Positions 41,801 to 53,602 of a stretch of 64,000 bases of DNA are shown here, piece after piece (positions within the stretch are counted from its first letter, which is position 1; every line of letters begins with the position of its first letter). Position numbers and translations under genes: made by a program. Source of the DNA: Cryptomeria japonica (taxonomy: Eukaryota; Streptophyta; Pinopsida; Cupressales; Cupressaceae); contig NC_081407.1 in the NCBI RefSeq assembly GCF_030272615.1, positions 143,970,897-144,034,896 on the forward strand, in the 5' to 3' direction. The notes below the pieces were generated by a model. It had not been told where the DNA came from. It saw only the letters and a program-made list of their open reading frames with translations, and ran no database searches.

Positions 41801-44800
41801 TTACTGAGTGGATAGGGAGGTAGCCTTGTTGATCTTCTCTTGGACGGATGAAAGATGAGGAATGAATAATGTCTGAAGAGTCATTATGTCCATCCTTATC
41901 TTGTGCTCTTCATTCTTGAGTTCCAATTGTTGAGCCATGAGCTTTTGTAACTTTGTATAGCAATGCTGAATAGAATTTGGCTCAATGGTCAACTTATTTG
42001 AGAGATCGGTGATCTCTTTCTCAATCACTTCTGTTTTATTTTTAATATCTTTAATGAATAAAGAAAATGTACAGAGTTTCTGAAATAAATAAAGAATGTG
42101 CTTGAGTTGAGGGGACAACTTAGCAATAAATTGGACAAGTTTTACTTTTCCAATAGCAATAGCCTTCTGTACCTCTTCAATCATTTTAGTAGTGAGTTCT
42201 TTGTCCTTTAATTTGCTCAAATATTTAGATGCGTCTACTCCAGATGTCTCAATTTTAGTTAGGAGTTCATCCAGTTGAATATGGATGGCTGCATCTGTTG
42301 TCACTGTAGCTTCAGGTAGCATATCTATTAGTAGTGCTTTCACCTTCTGAAGTACTCTATTTTTATTTTGAATAGCCATTTGCTTCTCCTGTTCGGCTTT
42401 GGCTTTGCATAGTTCACCGAATTCAATGAGTGCTTTCCCTTTTAATTTGGATATGTCTACATTCGGCAACACTATAGGTTTTGACAAATCTAATTTGAAA
42501 CTATGCTTTTTCATCTTCTTGTCTTTACCTTTCACCGGTTGAACTAGTACAATGGCTTGTGAGGCTTGTTGACCCTTGGTAGGTTGCTCGACAGAGGCAA
42601 CACTTTTATTAATTTCTTGAACCTCTGATGTAGCCTTTGTTGTGTCCTTCGGTGCTTCTATGGTTGGGGTCTCAGATGTAACATTTTCAGTGCTAGAAGG
42701 AGCTTGAGAAGTCTGTCCTTTGGTGGCCTGAGCAGTAGTTTCTCCTTCTATGGATTTGTGACCTTCTATTCCTTGTTCAGTATCTTGAGGGGCCTTGGTC
42801 AAAACAGGCTGAGTGACCAGAGGATAGGGCTGAACTTGCTCCAAAACTGACTCACTGGATACCAGTTGGCATATGTATTCCCTTCTATCATTTCCTGTTC
42901 TTATGCCTCGGTGTCCATGATATCCTCATCAACTTGTATAGTGTCAGCAGGGTCTTGCTTGGTGATATCAGGATCTTGTTTGGTGACATCAACTATTTCA
43001 ACTTCAGCTTGCTCACCAGCATTCTTGATTCGAAAGATTTCCTGCCATTTTTGTTTGGTCTCATTCTCTATATCCAAGTAAAGGCCATTCATCAATTTCA
43101 AGGCTCTTTGCTTGACTAGGAAGTTTGTGTGGCAGTTTTTCAGATGTTCAGTGATCTCATCTACCAACATGTCTGGAAAAAGATGTACTAGACTTCTTTC
43201 TCTCATCTGTTTCTCTAAGTCCATGGCATACATCCACCTGTTATCAATATGCAAATATAATTCATTTGGAAGAGACTTAGATACTTCCAATGGGACCAAT
43301 CAGAATTTCAGAAGTGTGCAGATGACAACTTCTTCTATTTGTCTCTTTTCATCATCAGATCTGGATTCATACTTAACATATATGAATGCTCCAAATCCAC
43401 CATATTGCTTTAGATTAGTACAAAAATTGTCAACACTATGTACATCTACCTTTTTACTCTTGACAATCTGAAATTTGCTTGCATCTTCAGATTCGGTGTC
43501 ACTGGACTCTTTAGTCAAAATGAGTCTCCGAGTAGATTTCTTGTAAGTTTTTGTTACCTTTGGTGTGGCAACATTCTTTGGTTTCTTACTCGGTGATGCT
43601 GCAGATGATCTTGTGTTTTGGCGCTTTACTGAGGGAGTTGGTGATACCTGTGATGTATCCTGTTTCTTTCTTTTCAAAACTTTTCCTTTAGGCAACTCGG
43701 TGCTCAGTGTTATAGCTGCCCCTTGGGCTTTAGATTCCTCCTCGGTGATTACTGGAGTGCCTTTGATAGGTGTGGAGGAAGAACCTTCTCCAAATTTCTC
43801 CGTTAATGCCTTGATCATTTTTGTTGCTTTCCTTGTAGCCTTGGGTACTACAATACTCATCTTTACTTTCTCTTTAACTTCTTCATAGGTTCCATACCTC
43901 AGCTTGGTAGCATGCCTTGGTAATTTAAGAAAAGCATCTATCTACTGTTGTGTGATGTCAAAATCAATCTCATAACCCATAGGTGGCAAAGATTGAGTTC
44001 TCAGTTCCACAACATTAACATAGCAGTAGTCGATGTCCACTTCAAAGCATATGTCATCCTTGTATTTCTCCACTAACTGGGGTGGAATTCTATACCTGTT
44101 ATGCATCTTTTCTTGAAACTTGCTAAAATAATCATCCATAATATCATTAAAGTTATCACCTAGTTGTTTGATGAAGTCATTGATTTGATGGGTGATTGGT
44201 CGGTGTAGCTCCCAAACTACATCACCAACTGATGGAAAGAATTTCTCAAAATAGAAAAACATGCATACCAGAAGTGATCTAAACTTTAGTGTATTAGCCG
44301 AGTTGTTCTTCTTTGGCTTCCTTATGGTGTTGAGGTTCTCAAAAAGGTTTTTCAACAATACTTCACAAAGGTCAATTTTCATTCCTTTCTTCACAATTTT
44401 ATATGCTAAATCGACTACTGCACAGGGTACACTGTTTTCCCTTGCTGATTGGAAGAAGCAATAACCTATTACTCTAATGGAAAACTTCAGCTCTGCATCT
44501 GTCACATTGTTTAGTTTTAGTCCTCTGCAATCAGATTCAACTCCGGTTAGAGTGATCAATTCCTTCTGTGATATCATTTTTTGGGCTCGGGCATGATCAA
44601 AAATAGGGTAACTGGTGATCAAATGAATGATTTCCTTGGTGATTTTGAATGGTTGCTCCGCTCAGAACAAACTTGACCCACTGGGGTTTGAAGACACAGG
44701 GATAGGTTAGGGCTTCGGTCAATCCCTTGATTTTAGTGTGTTCATACTTGCTATCCAATATCCCATCGGTACATAATTCATCATATGTGTCGTTGATTTC

Positions 44801-44992
44801 AACATGACCTAGTTCCTCAACGTGACACTTAGTGAAGAATCTGACATCCTCAACTAGTAAAACCTTATCCGGAATGAGTGAAAATGTAGTTTTATCATTC
44901 GGTTCAGATGCTACTTTGGGAGTTAGAGAGTATTTCTATGAGGGCTTTTCAATGTTCTCAACAACAACGGGCTTCTGGATCTTAGGTTCCAT
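41801..44992 (-). pseudogene. ORF2: unrecognised protein of about 1060 aa
   Basis: The frame starts MEPKIQKPVVVENIEKPS at 44992 and ends TSLSTQ at 41801. It is broken by about three stops (near 44938, 43942 and 43300), with frameshifts near 44650 and 42880. The N-terminal 350 aa are globular and aromatic-rich (DAELKFSIRVIGYCFFQSAR; LLVCMFFYFEKFFPSVGDVV). Next comes a basic Ser/Lys/Thr-rich segment (KGKVLKRKKQDTSQVSPTPS), then an alpha/beta-looking stretch (GFGAFIYVKYES). A Thr/Gln/Ser-rich linker and a Lys-rich C-terminal helical region follow (KLKGKALIEFGELCKAKAEQ). No catalytic motif is seen. Length and conserved register suggest a once-functional product of the element. Confidence 0.6.
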
Positions 44993-45459
44993 TGCAAATT
45001 TCGGATAATCACTTAACAAAAGATTCTTAGGGTTTGAAGACTTTCAAATGACAAATAGATATAAAATAGATAATCACAACTGATATTTCCCAGTAGCTAG
45101 CTCTTAGAAATGCTTGAGATCGATGTGTAAATTCCTTGAGATTCGCTCGGGAGGTGGTTTGCTCGCTTTTGAATCGCTTTGCTCTGCTTTCCTGAAAACT
45201 TGGTAAGTGTAAAATGACCGCACAAAGTGCTTTAAGTACACAATATACCTTATCAGGCTTTGTGTAGTTAGGTTAGAAAGCATTAAATGCACTCAGTTCC
45301 CTTAAACCAATTTACCTTTCTTTTTGTGCTTTTACCGAGTAGCCAGACTTCCTTTACCGATTAATTTGGAATAGTTGCACCTAACTCGGTAGGTAAGGTG
45401 CTTTCTTCATTTGACACAATTTCCTTCTTTTTTTCCAAATCATCTATAATTTTCCTTTT

Positions 45460-46715
45460 ATTTCTTCAGTGTCTCCTCTAGGTTGATCTCTGCAATCTCT
45501 AGCCACGTGTCCAACTTTGTGACAATGAAAACATGCCATACCAGGATTTCTCCATGATCTTCAGTTGTTCATTCCAAACCTTCTAAAGTAGTTGGCACTT
45601 ATATGTCAATATCTTCCACAACATTCACACCATATCCTTGTATTGTAATCCCATGGAACTATAGAATATTGTCGGTTAGGACCTGTGTGAGTTCGGTAAC
45701 CTCTAGCATTTGCTCGGTGTGCAGACCACATATAGTTCTTTTGCTTAAACCAACACTTCTCGGTACTATGTCCATATCTATTGCAGTTTTTACAAAACCC
45801 TCTGAATTTTGCCTTCTGATAATTGCTAATAGACTTTGTCCTACAATGGTTAGATGTGTGACCATACTTATTGCAATTGTGACAATGACCATTAGACCTA
45901 GTGACATTCGATTGCTTACCTTTTCTGATTTGGCACATATTAGCAGTATGTCCTTGTTTTCCACAGTAGTTACAAATAGGCTTCTTTACTTTGATGTTCT
46001 TCTCATTTCCAGCTTGCTTTGATGATTCTCCTTTCTTGATAGTGTGGATTCCCTTCTCGGTAGAGTCTTTTCCTTTGTAACCAAGTCCAAAAACTTTGTT
46101 GGGTCTCTTTGTATTCAGTTGCTCATCCAACATCTTTGATGCTTCATAACTCTTCTTTAGTGTTTCTTTGGACTTCTTCTCTATTTCAAGTTCATCGGTC
46201 AACCTTGATACTTCAAGTTTCAATGCTTGATTCTCATCATCTTTCAGATTTGCTTCATGATGTGCAAAACCCAATTGATCGGACATATTTTGTTGAATCC
46301 CAGTCAACCTTGTGATTTTATCATTCTTTTTAGATACTAATGCTTCAAGCTGTTGTTTTTCTCTTTCTAGGTTTCTTACTTTATCCTCGGCTGTCCTTAA
46401 TGCATCAAGATTCTTAGTCATCTGTGTGCTGAAATGTTCATGTCCTCTTTTCATTGCTTTTAGCTGATCAGTCAGTGCTTTGTTCTTTTCTTTCAGCTCT
46501 CCAATCATCTCTTCAGTCTCTTCAGATATACTGTTCTCAGATGATGTTTCAATTTGTTCCACCAGCTCTTGAGAGTCCTGTAAATCATCAGATAATCTTC
46601 TTCTAACTTTCAATGATTTTTGCATTTATCTTTGCATGTCTGCAATCACTTGATTAGCATGATCCAACTCTTCTTGCAGATACACAATTCTCCGAGATTG
46701 TTTATAGCCTTCCAT
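45460..46715 (-). pseudogene. ORF1: coiled-coil protein with four zinc knuckles, Gag-derived
   Basis: ATG at 46715 opens MEGYKQSRRIVYLQEELDHA. One TAA (46626-46628) is followed in frame by 339 codons. A long coiled coil (about residues 30-200: KNLDALRTAEDKVRNLEREK) leads to a short SKMLDEQL...KVFGLGYKGK motif typical of SIRE-type copia Gag C-termini. CCHC zinc knuckles follow: CNYCGKQGHTANMC, CHNCNKYGHTSNHC and CKNCNRYGHSTEKC. Beyond a stop at 45606 a fourth knuckle (CFHCHKVGHVARDC, 45497-45538) lies in a continuing frame. The N-terminal Gag capsid part is missing. Nucleic-acid binding is expected of the knuckles; packaging is an inference. Confidence 0.75.
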
Positions 46716-46760
46716 TGATAAGATCTTTCTCTTTAGGTTGTTAAACCCTTTTCCAAGATT

Positions 46761-46777
46761 GAAGCTTTGATACCAAT
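46761..46777 (-). other. Primer-binding site (initiator Met tRNA type)
   Basis: The minus strand reads ATTGGTATCAAAGCTTC next to the 5' LTR. TGGTATCANAGC is the classic plant initiator-methionine tRNA site of copia elements. It fixes orientation and supports copia affiliation despite the missing pol. Confidence 0.9.
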
Positions 46778-47973
46778 TGTTAGGCCCAATATGGAAAGAT
46801 AATGTACTGAGAGGGGAGGGGTGAATCAGTACTTCAAAACTTTTCTTCAACAATATCTTTACTGTTATGCATAAACCATAAACTACTGTAACATAACATA
46901 AAGCTAAAACAAATAAATAACAATCATACATGATTCACTCCATAACACATATATTTTGGTTACGCAGAAACTCTTGGTTAGAGAGAAAAACTGCGGTGGG
47001 GATGGCACCCACAACTTCACTACTGCAATAATAAAGGTTGCTCGGTTAGAGCTACATGTTTAGCTATTTATGATAGCTTACCCTATTAGGAGTATAAAGA
47101 TCGTTAGATCTACCTTGCTAAAGGATTTTACAACACTTAAACTAAATGCTGCACCTGGTTAAAGGCTTTACAATTTATAGACTTTGTTAGAGTCTTTTAC
47201 CCTGTTAAAGGTTTCTTTTACAACTTCAAAATATTACAATAAAATCTTTACAAATATCTACAACTTTACATCTGGAATGTTATAGCAGATTCTATGTGCT
47301 CAAAATGAGATTACCTTGCTTATAGCATACCTCGGTAACCCATAAAATAACTTGGTAAACCCTTCTGTTTACTCTGTTCTTTGACTGTTCTCTGAAATCC
47401 TTCTCGGTGACCTCGGTGTCTCTGACAGTCACAATACTCAGTGCTTTCTCATGATTTTTCTTTTCACATATATTTGTCTTCACACTCATACACACATACC
47501 TCTATATCTATATCTGATCCCAATCCATGCTGTATAAATAGATCTCTTATGTCGGTGATCTGGTTCATTGCTTCGATCTTACAAACATGATTTATCGAGT
47601 GAATAACCATACAAAATATTTCATTGGATAGATGACCTCAAAATCATACACAATCTAGAGGTGCAATTTCCAATGTGATAATGCTTCTTTGTTCCTTGAT
47701 CTTGTAACACGTTTCCACACATGTGTCTAGGTTCAATGAATCTGGTAAAACGTTTCACTCGGTGTATATCAACTCAGTGTAACATTATTGCTGCTCGGTA
47801 GACATAGAGTGTTACTCGGTAGACAGCTCGGTGTATACTAGGCTCTGTGACTACTTTCTTCTATAACCGACTGCTCTATGCTTACCGACTGAATATTTTG
47901 GTAGTAGTAACCGACTAGAGTATATAGAATGACTTTTGATATAAAACTAATGGCAACTCAATAAGTAGTAACA
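46778..47973 (-). repeat. 5' LTR of the non-autonomous copia-like element
   Basis: 1196-bp partner of 40097-41292, followed by GTATG. The clearest TATA-like words are ATTCTATATACTC (minus, near 47920-47935) and a plus-strand TGTATAAATAG near 47530. Which one, if either, is used cannot be told from sequence. Confidence 0.95.
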
Positions 47974-47978
47974 GTATG

Positions 47979-48390
47979 AAAATCTAAAGACTTAAGGTCA
48001 AATAGTAGTCGAAATTTTTTCTCTAAGAAATTTGATGCATTTTGCAAGCACATTGCCATTGCTAAAAAAATGATATCACCCTACACATGATAATAAAATG
48101 TAGTAGCTAAAAGGTTAAACAAAATTTCTTGGGTTAAGCGAGCTTCTAAAGCAACCAAAATGCATTTCTAAACCATCAAATTTCCATTCTAGGAAGAGAT
48201 GACAAATATTTTGTTACATTGTTGCTTAAAATGCCAAAGACAGAAAGGAAACAAACAATTTGTTACATGGTTGTAATTTTAATTTTTCATTTATGCTTTT
48301 AAAACTTGAGTAAATTTTTTATTATTTATTGTATTATTGAAAGATAAAATAGCCCTTAAAAAATATGAAATTAATAATATGAAACAAATA
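47979..48390 (+). mobile_element. Copia fragment unit B right part and start of a third unit
   Basis: Continues unit B after the insertion: KTYGQ-like text, then KKFDAFCKHIAIAKK, matching 37040-37345 of unit A. After GGTTGTAATTTT (about 48270) it passes straight into a copy of the beginning of unit A (TTTAAAACTTGAGTAAATTT, compare 35610 on). This is a true head-to-tail junction showing that the copia fragment is tandemly repeated. Confidence 0.7.
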
Positions 48391-51108
48391 ATCATTTGTT
48401 TTATCATATCAATCTAGTTTTACCTTGAACCCTACATTGGCATCATTGACCCCTACATACAAGGGGTTTGCCTTTAAGCCAAATGGATTGGTAGAGCATT
48501 GGAAGGAAACATACCTTGGAAGCTACTAGTTTGGTATCGTATTCAAATGACTACAACTGGAAAGTATTGGAATTTTGTTCAATGAAGTAAAAGATTCTTT
48601 TAGCTCCTATTTCAAACTCCATGGATCAACCCCGCTCAACTCTATATGGAAAGCTTGGCAAATGGTTTCCCACAAGTTATCTTGGTTTGACCAATATTTC
48701 AACCTGTTGGTATTTTGGTATGGTTTTGTCATTGATGTCAACACCTACTAAACACTTATCAACTCTGGCACTTTGGAGAATCAACAACATTCACCAGCAA
48801 GCAAATGACTTATGAACAGTCATCGGTATCTGGTACACCGGCAGGATATAATGATCATCGACACTTGGAATGATATGGAAATCACATGGTTATGTCGAAG
48901 ACATCGTTTGGACACTTTGTCTTGAAGGTTTGTTAATTGGTATATTCGTATTTGCATATTTGCTGTTACCGACAAATAGGTCTAGGTTACACTGGCAGGT
49001 TTATCTTTTCCAGATCAGCATGGCACGCTATGGAGATGACTTATTATTGTTGTAAATGCATTACGCCGACATGTTGCATCGATTATTGCATTGGGCATTA
49101 ATTTATTTGTAAATTGATTTTATTGTATTATCCTTTAGAGCCGACCTACTATAATTGGTCTTAGGGTATGGTATAAATGTAAGATCTTATTTGTAAGATC
49201 AAGTGTGGAATGTGAAAAAGGATTGTGTGAAGATATATGCGAGAATAAGCAGAGCTATACATGTAGACATCATTTGAAGGTGAAGGAGGGTTTTTGTGAA
49301 GACAATCAGAACTACACCGGTACTGAATCCAGCATATGAAGATGCTATTTTGAGCAGCACATTTTTATTGGATTTAACCATCCAATTGTAGTCAGTTTGA
49401 CTCCTATTTTGTGTTTGAGCAGTGAGCTCTAGGCGCTTGGCCTTTCTGCATGTGTAGACCACATTTGTATACACTCACTATCTGCAGTAGTATCATCTGA
49501 TTGTGGGTAAGGTTTCCCACTGTGGTTTTTCCCCTTATAGGGTTTCCATGTACAAATATTGGTGTTATGTGTTGTGGATGACTTTGTCTTTTGTTTCATG
49601 CATTAATATTTACCAGTGTTACAATTATCTGATAAAACTGTCCACCGGTATAAAAGACTGTTTCACCAGTATTAAGCAGAAAGTTGGTTAAGTTGCTTTT
49701 GGTTTAAATTTATTAGACAACTGATTCACCCCCCCCTCTCAGTTGTCTTCGAGACCTAACACAACCTTGGTCTCACCTTTGGAAACTCTTCAATTTGGTG
49801 GAATCATCTGATTCAGGAAGATAACAACTCGTTGGCTATGATTTTGAGATTTAAAGCTAAGTGCCTTTTTAAGAAAGACATTCAAACATTCAGAGATCTT
49901 TGGGACCCTGTTAGCTTCTCATGGATATCATGGCATTAGCTCAAAATATGCTTTAATTTAAATTATAAGCATAAGGCTACGGTGATGGAAGTCCAAAATA
50001 TTATGCCTCCTAATCTTACTATTTTAATTTCTTCTAATTGTCACTCTTGTTTTCTCAAAGATTGGAGTTAGCCTAATGGTAGTAATCTTAGATCCTTTCC
50101 TCTTAGAATTTTTTATAAGCAACTTTTGCCTGACATGCCCATTTCACTTAGAGTTAACTCTATTTGGAGATGCAAGCTTAAGCGAACCAACTAGAACAAA
50201 CTCAACCTTCAAATCTGGAAAGCTAGAGCTGATGCCCAATCCCAACTCACTGCATGGAATCTTCTTCATGTGAAACTCCCTATTAGATCTCGCCTTAAAT
50301 TCATCAACCCCCCACCTTCTTTTCCTTTCTGTGGCAAGCTCGAATCCTTCAAGCATTGCTTTTGGTTTTTTCCTCATGTTAAAGTGTTATGGTGTGAGTT
50401 GTATGCTTCATTACCTGCCCTTTTCCACTTTTCCTAGTCTTGGAAAGTTAGTCTTCTTGGATCCTCCAAGGCACACAACTTGATTTCTAGCTCTTATATG
50501 TTAACCATAATCAAACACATTTAGAAATTCAGATCCTTGGCTGCCCTTTCTCACTCCTTTCCTCTCGTGAAGATTGATATCAAGACTATATGCTATAGCC
50601 TCATAACTCAAATGATGTACATTCTTAGCTTTTTAAAGGACCAAGACAATACTATCAAGGTACAAGAAAAACTCTTTTATCCCAGCTTAGGCATAAGGTT
50701 TCTCCTTGAGACTTTTTAGGTAGCCGAACATTGTTGGAGACTGGATGATATTGGAAGAGGACTAGGGGAGTGATATTCAAAGATTTAATCACAGAGAGCA
50801 CAATGCTTTTGTATCTGTTTCTCAGTCTCAAAGATTATATATTTGTTGTTTTGTGGATAATATGTACTTTGTTTCAAGTGTAACCTTTTGTATCTCAGAC
50901 TTCGAGACTATTTAATTGTTGTGGTTATTTGTCCATTGAGAGGGGATTTACTATCTATTTGCTAGATGATCGTGCAGTTGACTGTGTGAAACCACCTCTA
51001 TGGGCAATAACCATGTCCTCTTGTGTTGTTGTTCTGCTGTAACTTGCTTTGGCTGATGTAAAACTTGATGTATTTTTTTTCAGTTTTCTTAATCCAATAT
51101 TAAAAAAA
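48391..51108 (+). pseudogene. LINE ORF2 C-terminal region and 3' end, plus strand, with a solo LTR inserted
   Basis: Decayed plus-strand text reads STPLNSIWKAWQMVSHKLSW up to 48704 and, after the solo LTR, LTFGNSSIWWNHL. It then runs to the reverse-transcriptase zinc-binding region (INPPPSFPFCGKLESFKHCF, then WFFPHVKVLW, about 50290-50400). Upstream RT is missing. The 3' end is plausibly at an A-run after AATCCAATATTAAAAAAAC (about 51100-51108). Stops are numerous. Confidence 0.75.
48705..49761 (+). mobile_element. Solo copia LTR (TSD CAACC)
   Basis: Starts TGTTGGTATTTTGG and ends GAGACCTAACA. CAACC stands at 48700-48704 and 49762-49766, and the LINE frame rejoins across it. It contains repeated ACCGGT/ACCGGC words and the C-rich terminal motif (GATTCACCCC then CTCTCAG, 49723-49743). 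It has no internal region, so it arose by recombination between two LTRs. Confidence 0.92.
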
Positions 51109-52315
51109 CAAATAAGTTTCACACAAGAAACTATTATATTATTTCAAAATTCAAATCACTTTCAAGTGCATTTTTTTCTTTCATAAATTTTGAAAATTTC
51201 AACTTCAAAATGATTATAGGGAAATAGGTATGTTTAATGAATTTTTTTTCCATTAAGCATTTGCATGTAGTCACATAAAACTAAGAGAAAAAGAACATAT
51301 CTAATTTCATAAATGATAATTAAGTAAGAAGCATTTGGTTTTGAAATAAAAAGATATAAATTATTCTATTATTTCATTTATTTGCATGTTAGTTGCATTT
51401 TCATAAACTTTAAACAATTTTTAATTTAAAAAAATTATTTTTAAAGTTAGTTTATTTTTCTTATTAGTACTTGCTGCAGGCAATGCTATTGCATTCATTT
51501 AAGTCTAATTAATCGATTTCTTGCACCAATCAAAAGTGATTATTATTTTTGTCTTCAAAATAAGCTTGATTTTTAGAAAGTTGAGATTTATATTTTTAAA
51601 CTAGAAATTATTTATCTACAATATAATTGGATGAAAAATTTTGGTGTTATAGGAGCAAATTTATAAGAATGATAATTTTATAGGCTTTTGTTTTAGATTT
51701 CTTTATATTTAAAAAATAAATGTTTATTTTCATTTTTTATTGATAATCTTGTAAATAAAGTAATTTTTCTATATAAATATATACAAATTTAATTTAATTA
51801 ATTTTTTTTTTAAATTTGAAAATATAGGTAATAAAATCAATTAACTATTGTATAGCGAAAGAATACAAAAATGAAATAAATACTTAAACTATTTCAGTAC
51901 AAGCATTACACAACAAATATTTCTACTAGCATACCTATCTTTAGAGGAATGCATGTAAAGTACACCAAAGATATCATATTTGTTCATTATTCCACATAAA
52001 AAATATTATAATTAATATTAAATTATTATAAGATATGATTATGTTATTATGTTAAAATGTATTTTTATTAATATATTTATATATTTCCATTAAATTCTTT
52101 ACAAAAGAAAAAAATATTTTCATACCAAATTATTATTATTACATTATTATATTTTTATTAAACTCTTTACCGTAACAATTTTTTTTATCAAGATTCATTG
52201 TTATTATTATAATATCATATCGTTATATTTTTATTTTATATTTGTTCTTATCCTTAAGATTTTCTATTGGGACACTTTTAATCAGCATAATTAATAATAT
52301 TATTTTTAATCTATT
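51109..52315. other. AT-rich spacer; no gene seen
   Basis: About 1.2 kb of A/T-rich sequence with long T and A runs and no supportable coding frame, RNA gene or repeat beyond simple sequence. Confidence 0.6.
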
Positions 52316-52442
52316 TTGTTTTTGATAGGTAATGGGCCAACGCTGATAAGGTGTACATACCCTACCCCCTTTGTGGGGTTTGAACTCACAATCTCTATTT
52401 CAAGAGCACAAGTTCTCCACCACTAGGCCAACTCAAGTTGTA
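52316..52442 (-). mobile_element. tRNA-derived SINE with perfect 20-bp target-site duplication
   Basis: The minus strand reads from an A-box-like TTGGCCTAGTGG (about 52420-52431) to a B-box GAGTTCAAACCCC (about 52375-52387) and ends in a short T/A tail (TTTTTG on plus, left side). The layout matches the Au-SINE type widespread in plants. A perfect 20-bp direct repeat lies at 52296-52315 and 52443-52462. A tRNA gene is excluded because no cloverleaf forms and the spacing continues past the tRNA-like head. Confidence 0.88.
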
Positions 52443-52462
52443 AATATTATTTTTAATCTATT

Positions 52463-53300
52463 ATTATCTACTATTTAATAAATTATTTGATATTGATTTT
52501 TATGTGAAAAACCTAAACTGAGAAAAACTATGATAAGAATCACAATCACAATATAATAAACTGATTACAATGTTTAGGTTAGAGGCAAAGGAACTCACTG
52601 CACCTGAGTGGACTTGCAAAACTAAGGCACACAACTTTAGGTCAAGATATAATAAGGACTTTCAAAAACTAAAGATTACTTCTTTAGGGTAAGATACATA
52701 ATTTTTTATACAAAAACATTGAAAATGTTGAACTGTGGAGAGCTGCATTCACTGAAGTGCTGATCATAGTTCACTATTCAAAGCACATCTCAAACTTCCT
52801 TCATCATTTCTCTACTATAGATAAGAACCTTTGTACTACTTCACATTCACTTAGCACAATATACAAAATTCATTCTTTTATCTACTTAATCATTCCATCC
52901 TTTATATACCATTTGCAACTACAATATTATCAACTAGGTTGGCCAAAATAAGTGTAACTTGTACATGCAAAATGGTCATACCAAAAACCAATCTCCAAGA
53001 CAATGGGAAATACATGTGAAATATGTGAGGGATCATACCATGTCGGCACACCTTCCAAACACTTCCAAAATAGCTCTTATGCAACTGCATGCTACCACAC
53101 AAACCAAAATACCATAGGTTGGCCCTAAATAATAAATTTGATAACACACACCAACACAACTACTTCAATTTTCAATGTATACCACCAAACACACTCATAG
53201 ATGACCAAAATAGCTACACGAAACATCAATGAAACCAAAACAACTAACTGCGTCACTCTAACCAATTGAAGGTAGAGGAATGCAACGCATTCTTGATGAC
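52463..53300. other. Intergenic spacer; no gene seen
   Basis: AT-rich sequence of about 840 bp. Short open frames on both strands have no recognisable residues. Confidence 0.55.
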
Positions 53301-53602
53301 TTTTTTTTTTGTTAACTTAGGAGGTATCTTGACCATGTACTCATATCATTATGCATAGGTATTGCAACTCCACCCAATGCCTAACAAACCTTACCTTGGG
53401 CTTACAAATTGCCAAGTTGGGGGAAGTATGAGATGATTGGAGGTAGACTAATCCTCCTGAGGGTGTACGTAGTCGCCCACAAACCACATACACCATTGTA
53501 AGTGTGAGCCTCAGAATTGAACCCGAAACCAATGGGGAGCAAACCCAAGGCCCAAACCAACTTTACTACTCATGTGCTCTCTACCATTGAGCCAACTAGA
53601 AC
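53301..53602 (-). mobile_element. Probable tRNA-derived SINE
   Basis: The minus strand has an A-box-like TTGGCTCAATGGTAG (about 53580-53596), a B-box-like GGGTTCAATTC (53514-53524) and, about 300 bp on, a T-run (53301-53310 on plus) equivalent to a poly(A) tail. The box spacing is wider than in a tRNA (about 70 bp apart). No clear TSD was seen, so the ends are approximate. Confidence 0.6.

Larger units (their letters stand above)
40097..47973 (-). mobile_element. Non-autonomous copia-like LTR retrotransposon with two ORFs (TSD GCATG/GTATG)
   Basis: Two 1196-bp LTRs (40097-41292, 46778-47973) begin TGTTAGGCCC and end AGTAACA on plus. GCATG (40092-40096) and GTATG (47974-47978) are a TSD with one C-to-T change. 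A tRNA-iMet-type primer site and a polypurine tract show minus orientation. The interior encodes a coiled-coil/zinc-knuckle protein and a long unknown protein, but no protease, RT, RNase H or integrase. LTR differences number about 30 (about 2.5%). The LTR carries the same C-rich terminal motif as copia-1, suggesting it was mobilised by a SIRE-like copia partner. Confidence 0.93.

Noticed and set aside
52316-52442. tRNA gene on the minus strand
   Set aside because: A and B boxes are present, but there is no cloverleaf or acceptor pairing, and a 20-bp TSD marks it as a SINE.
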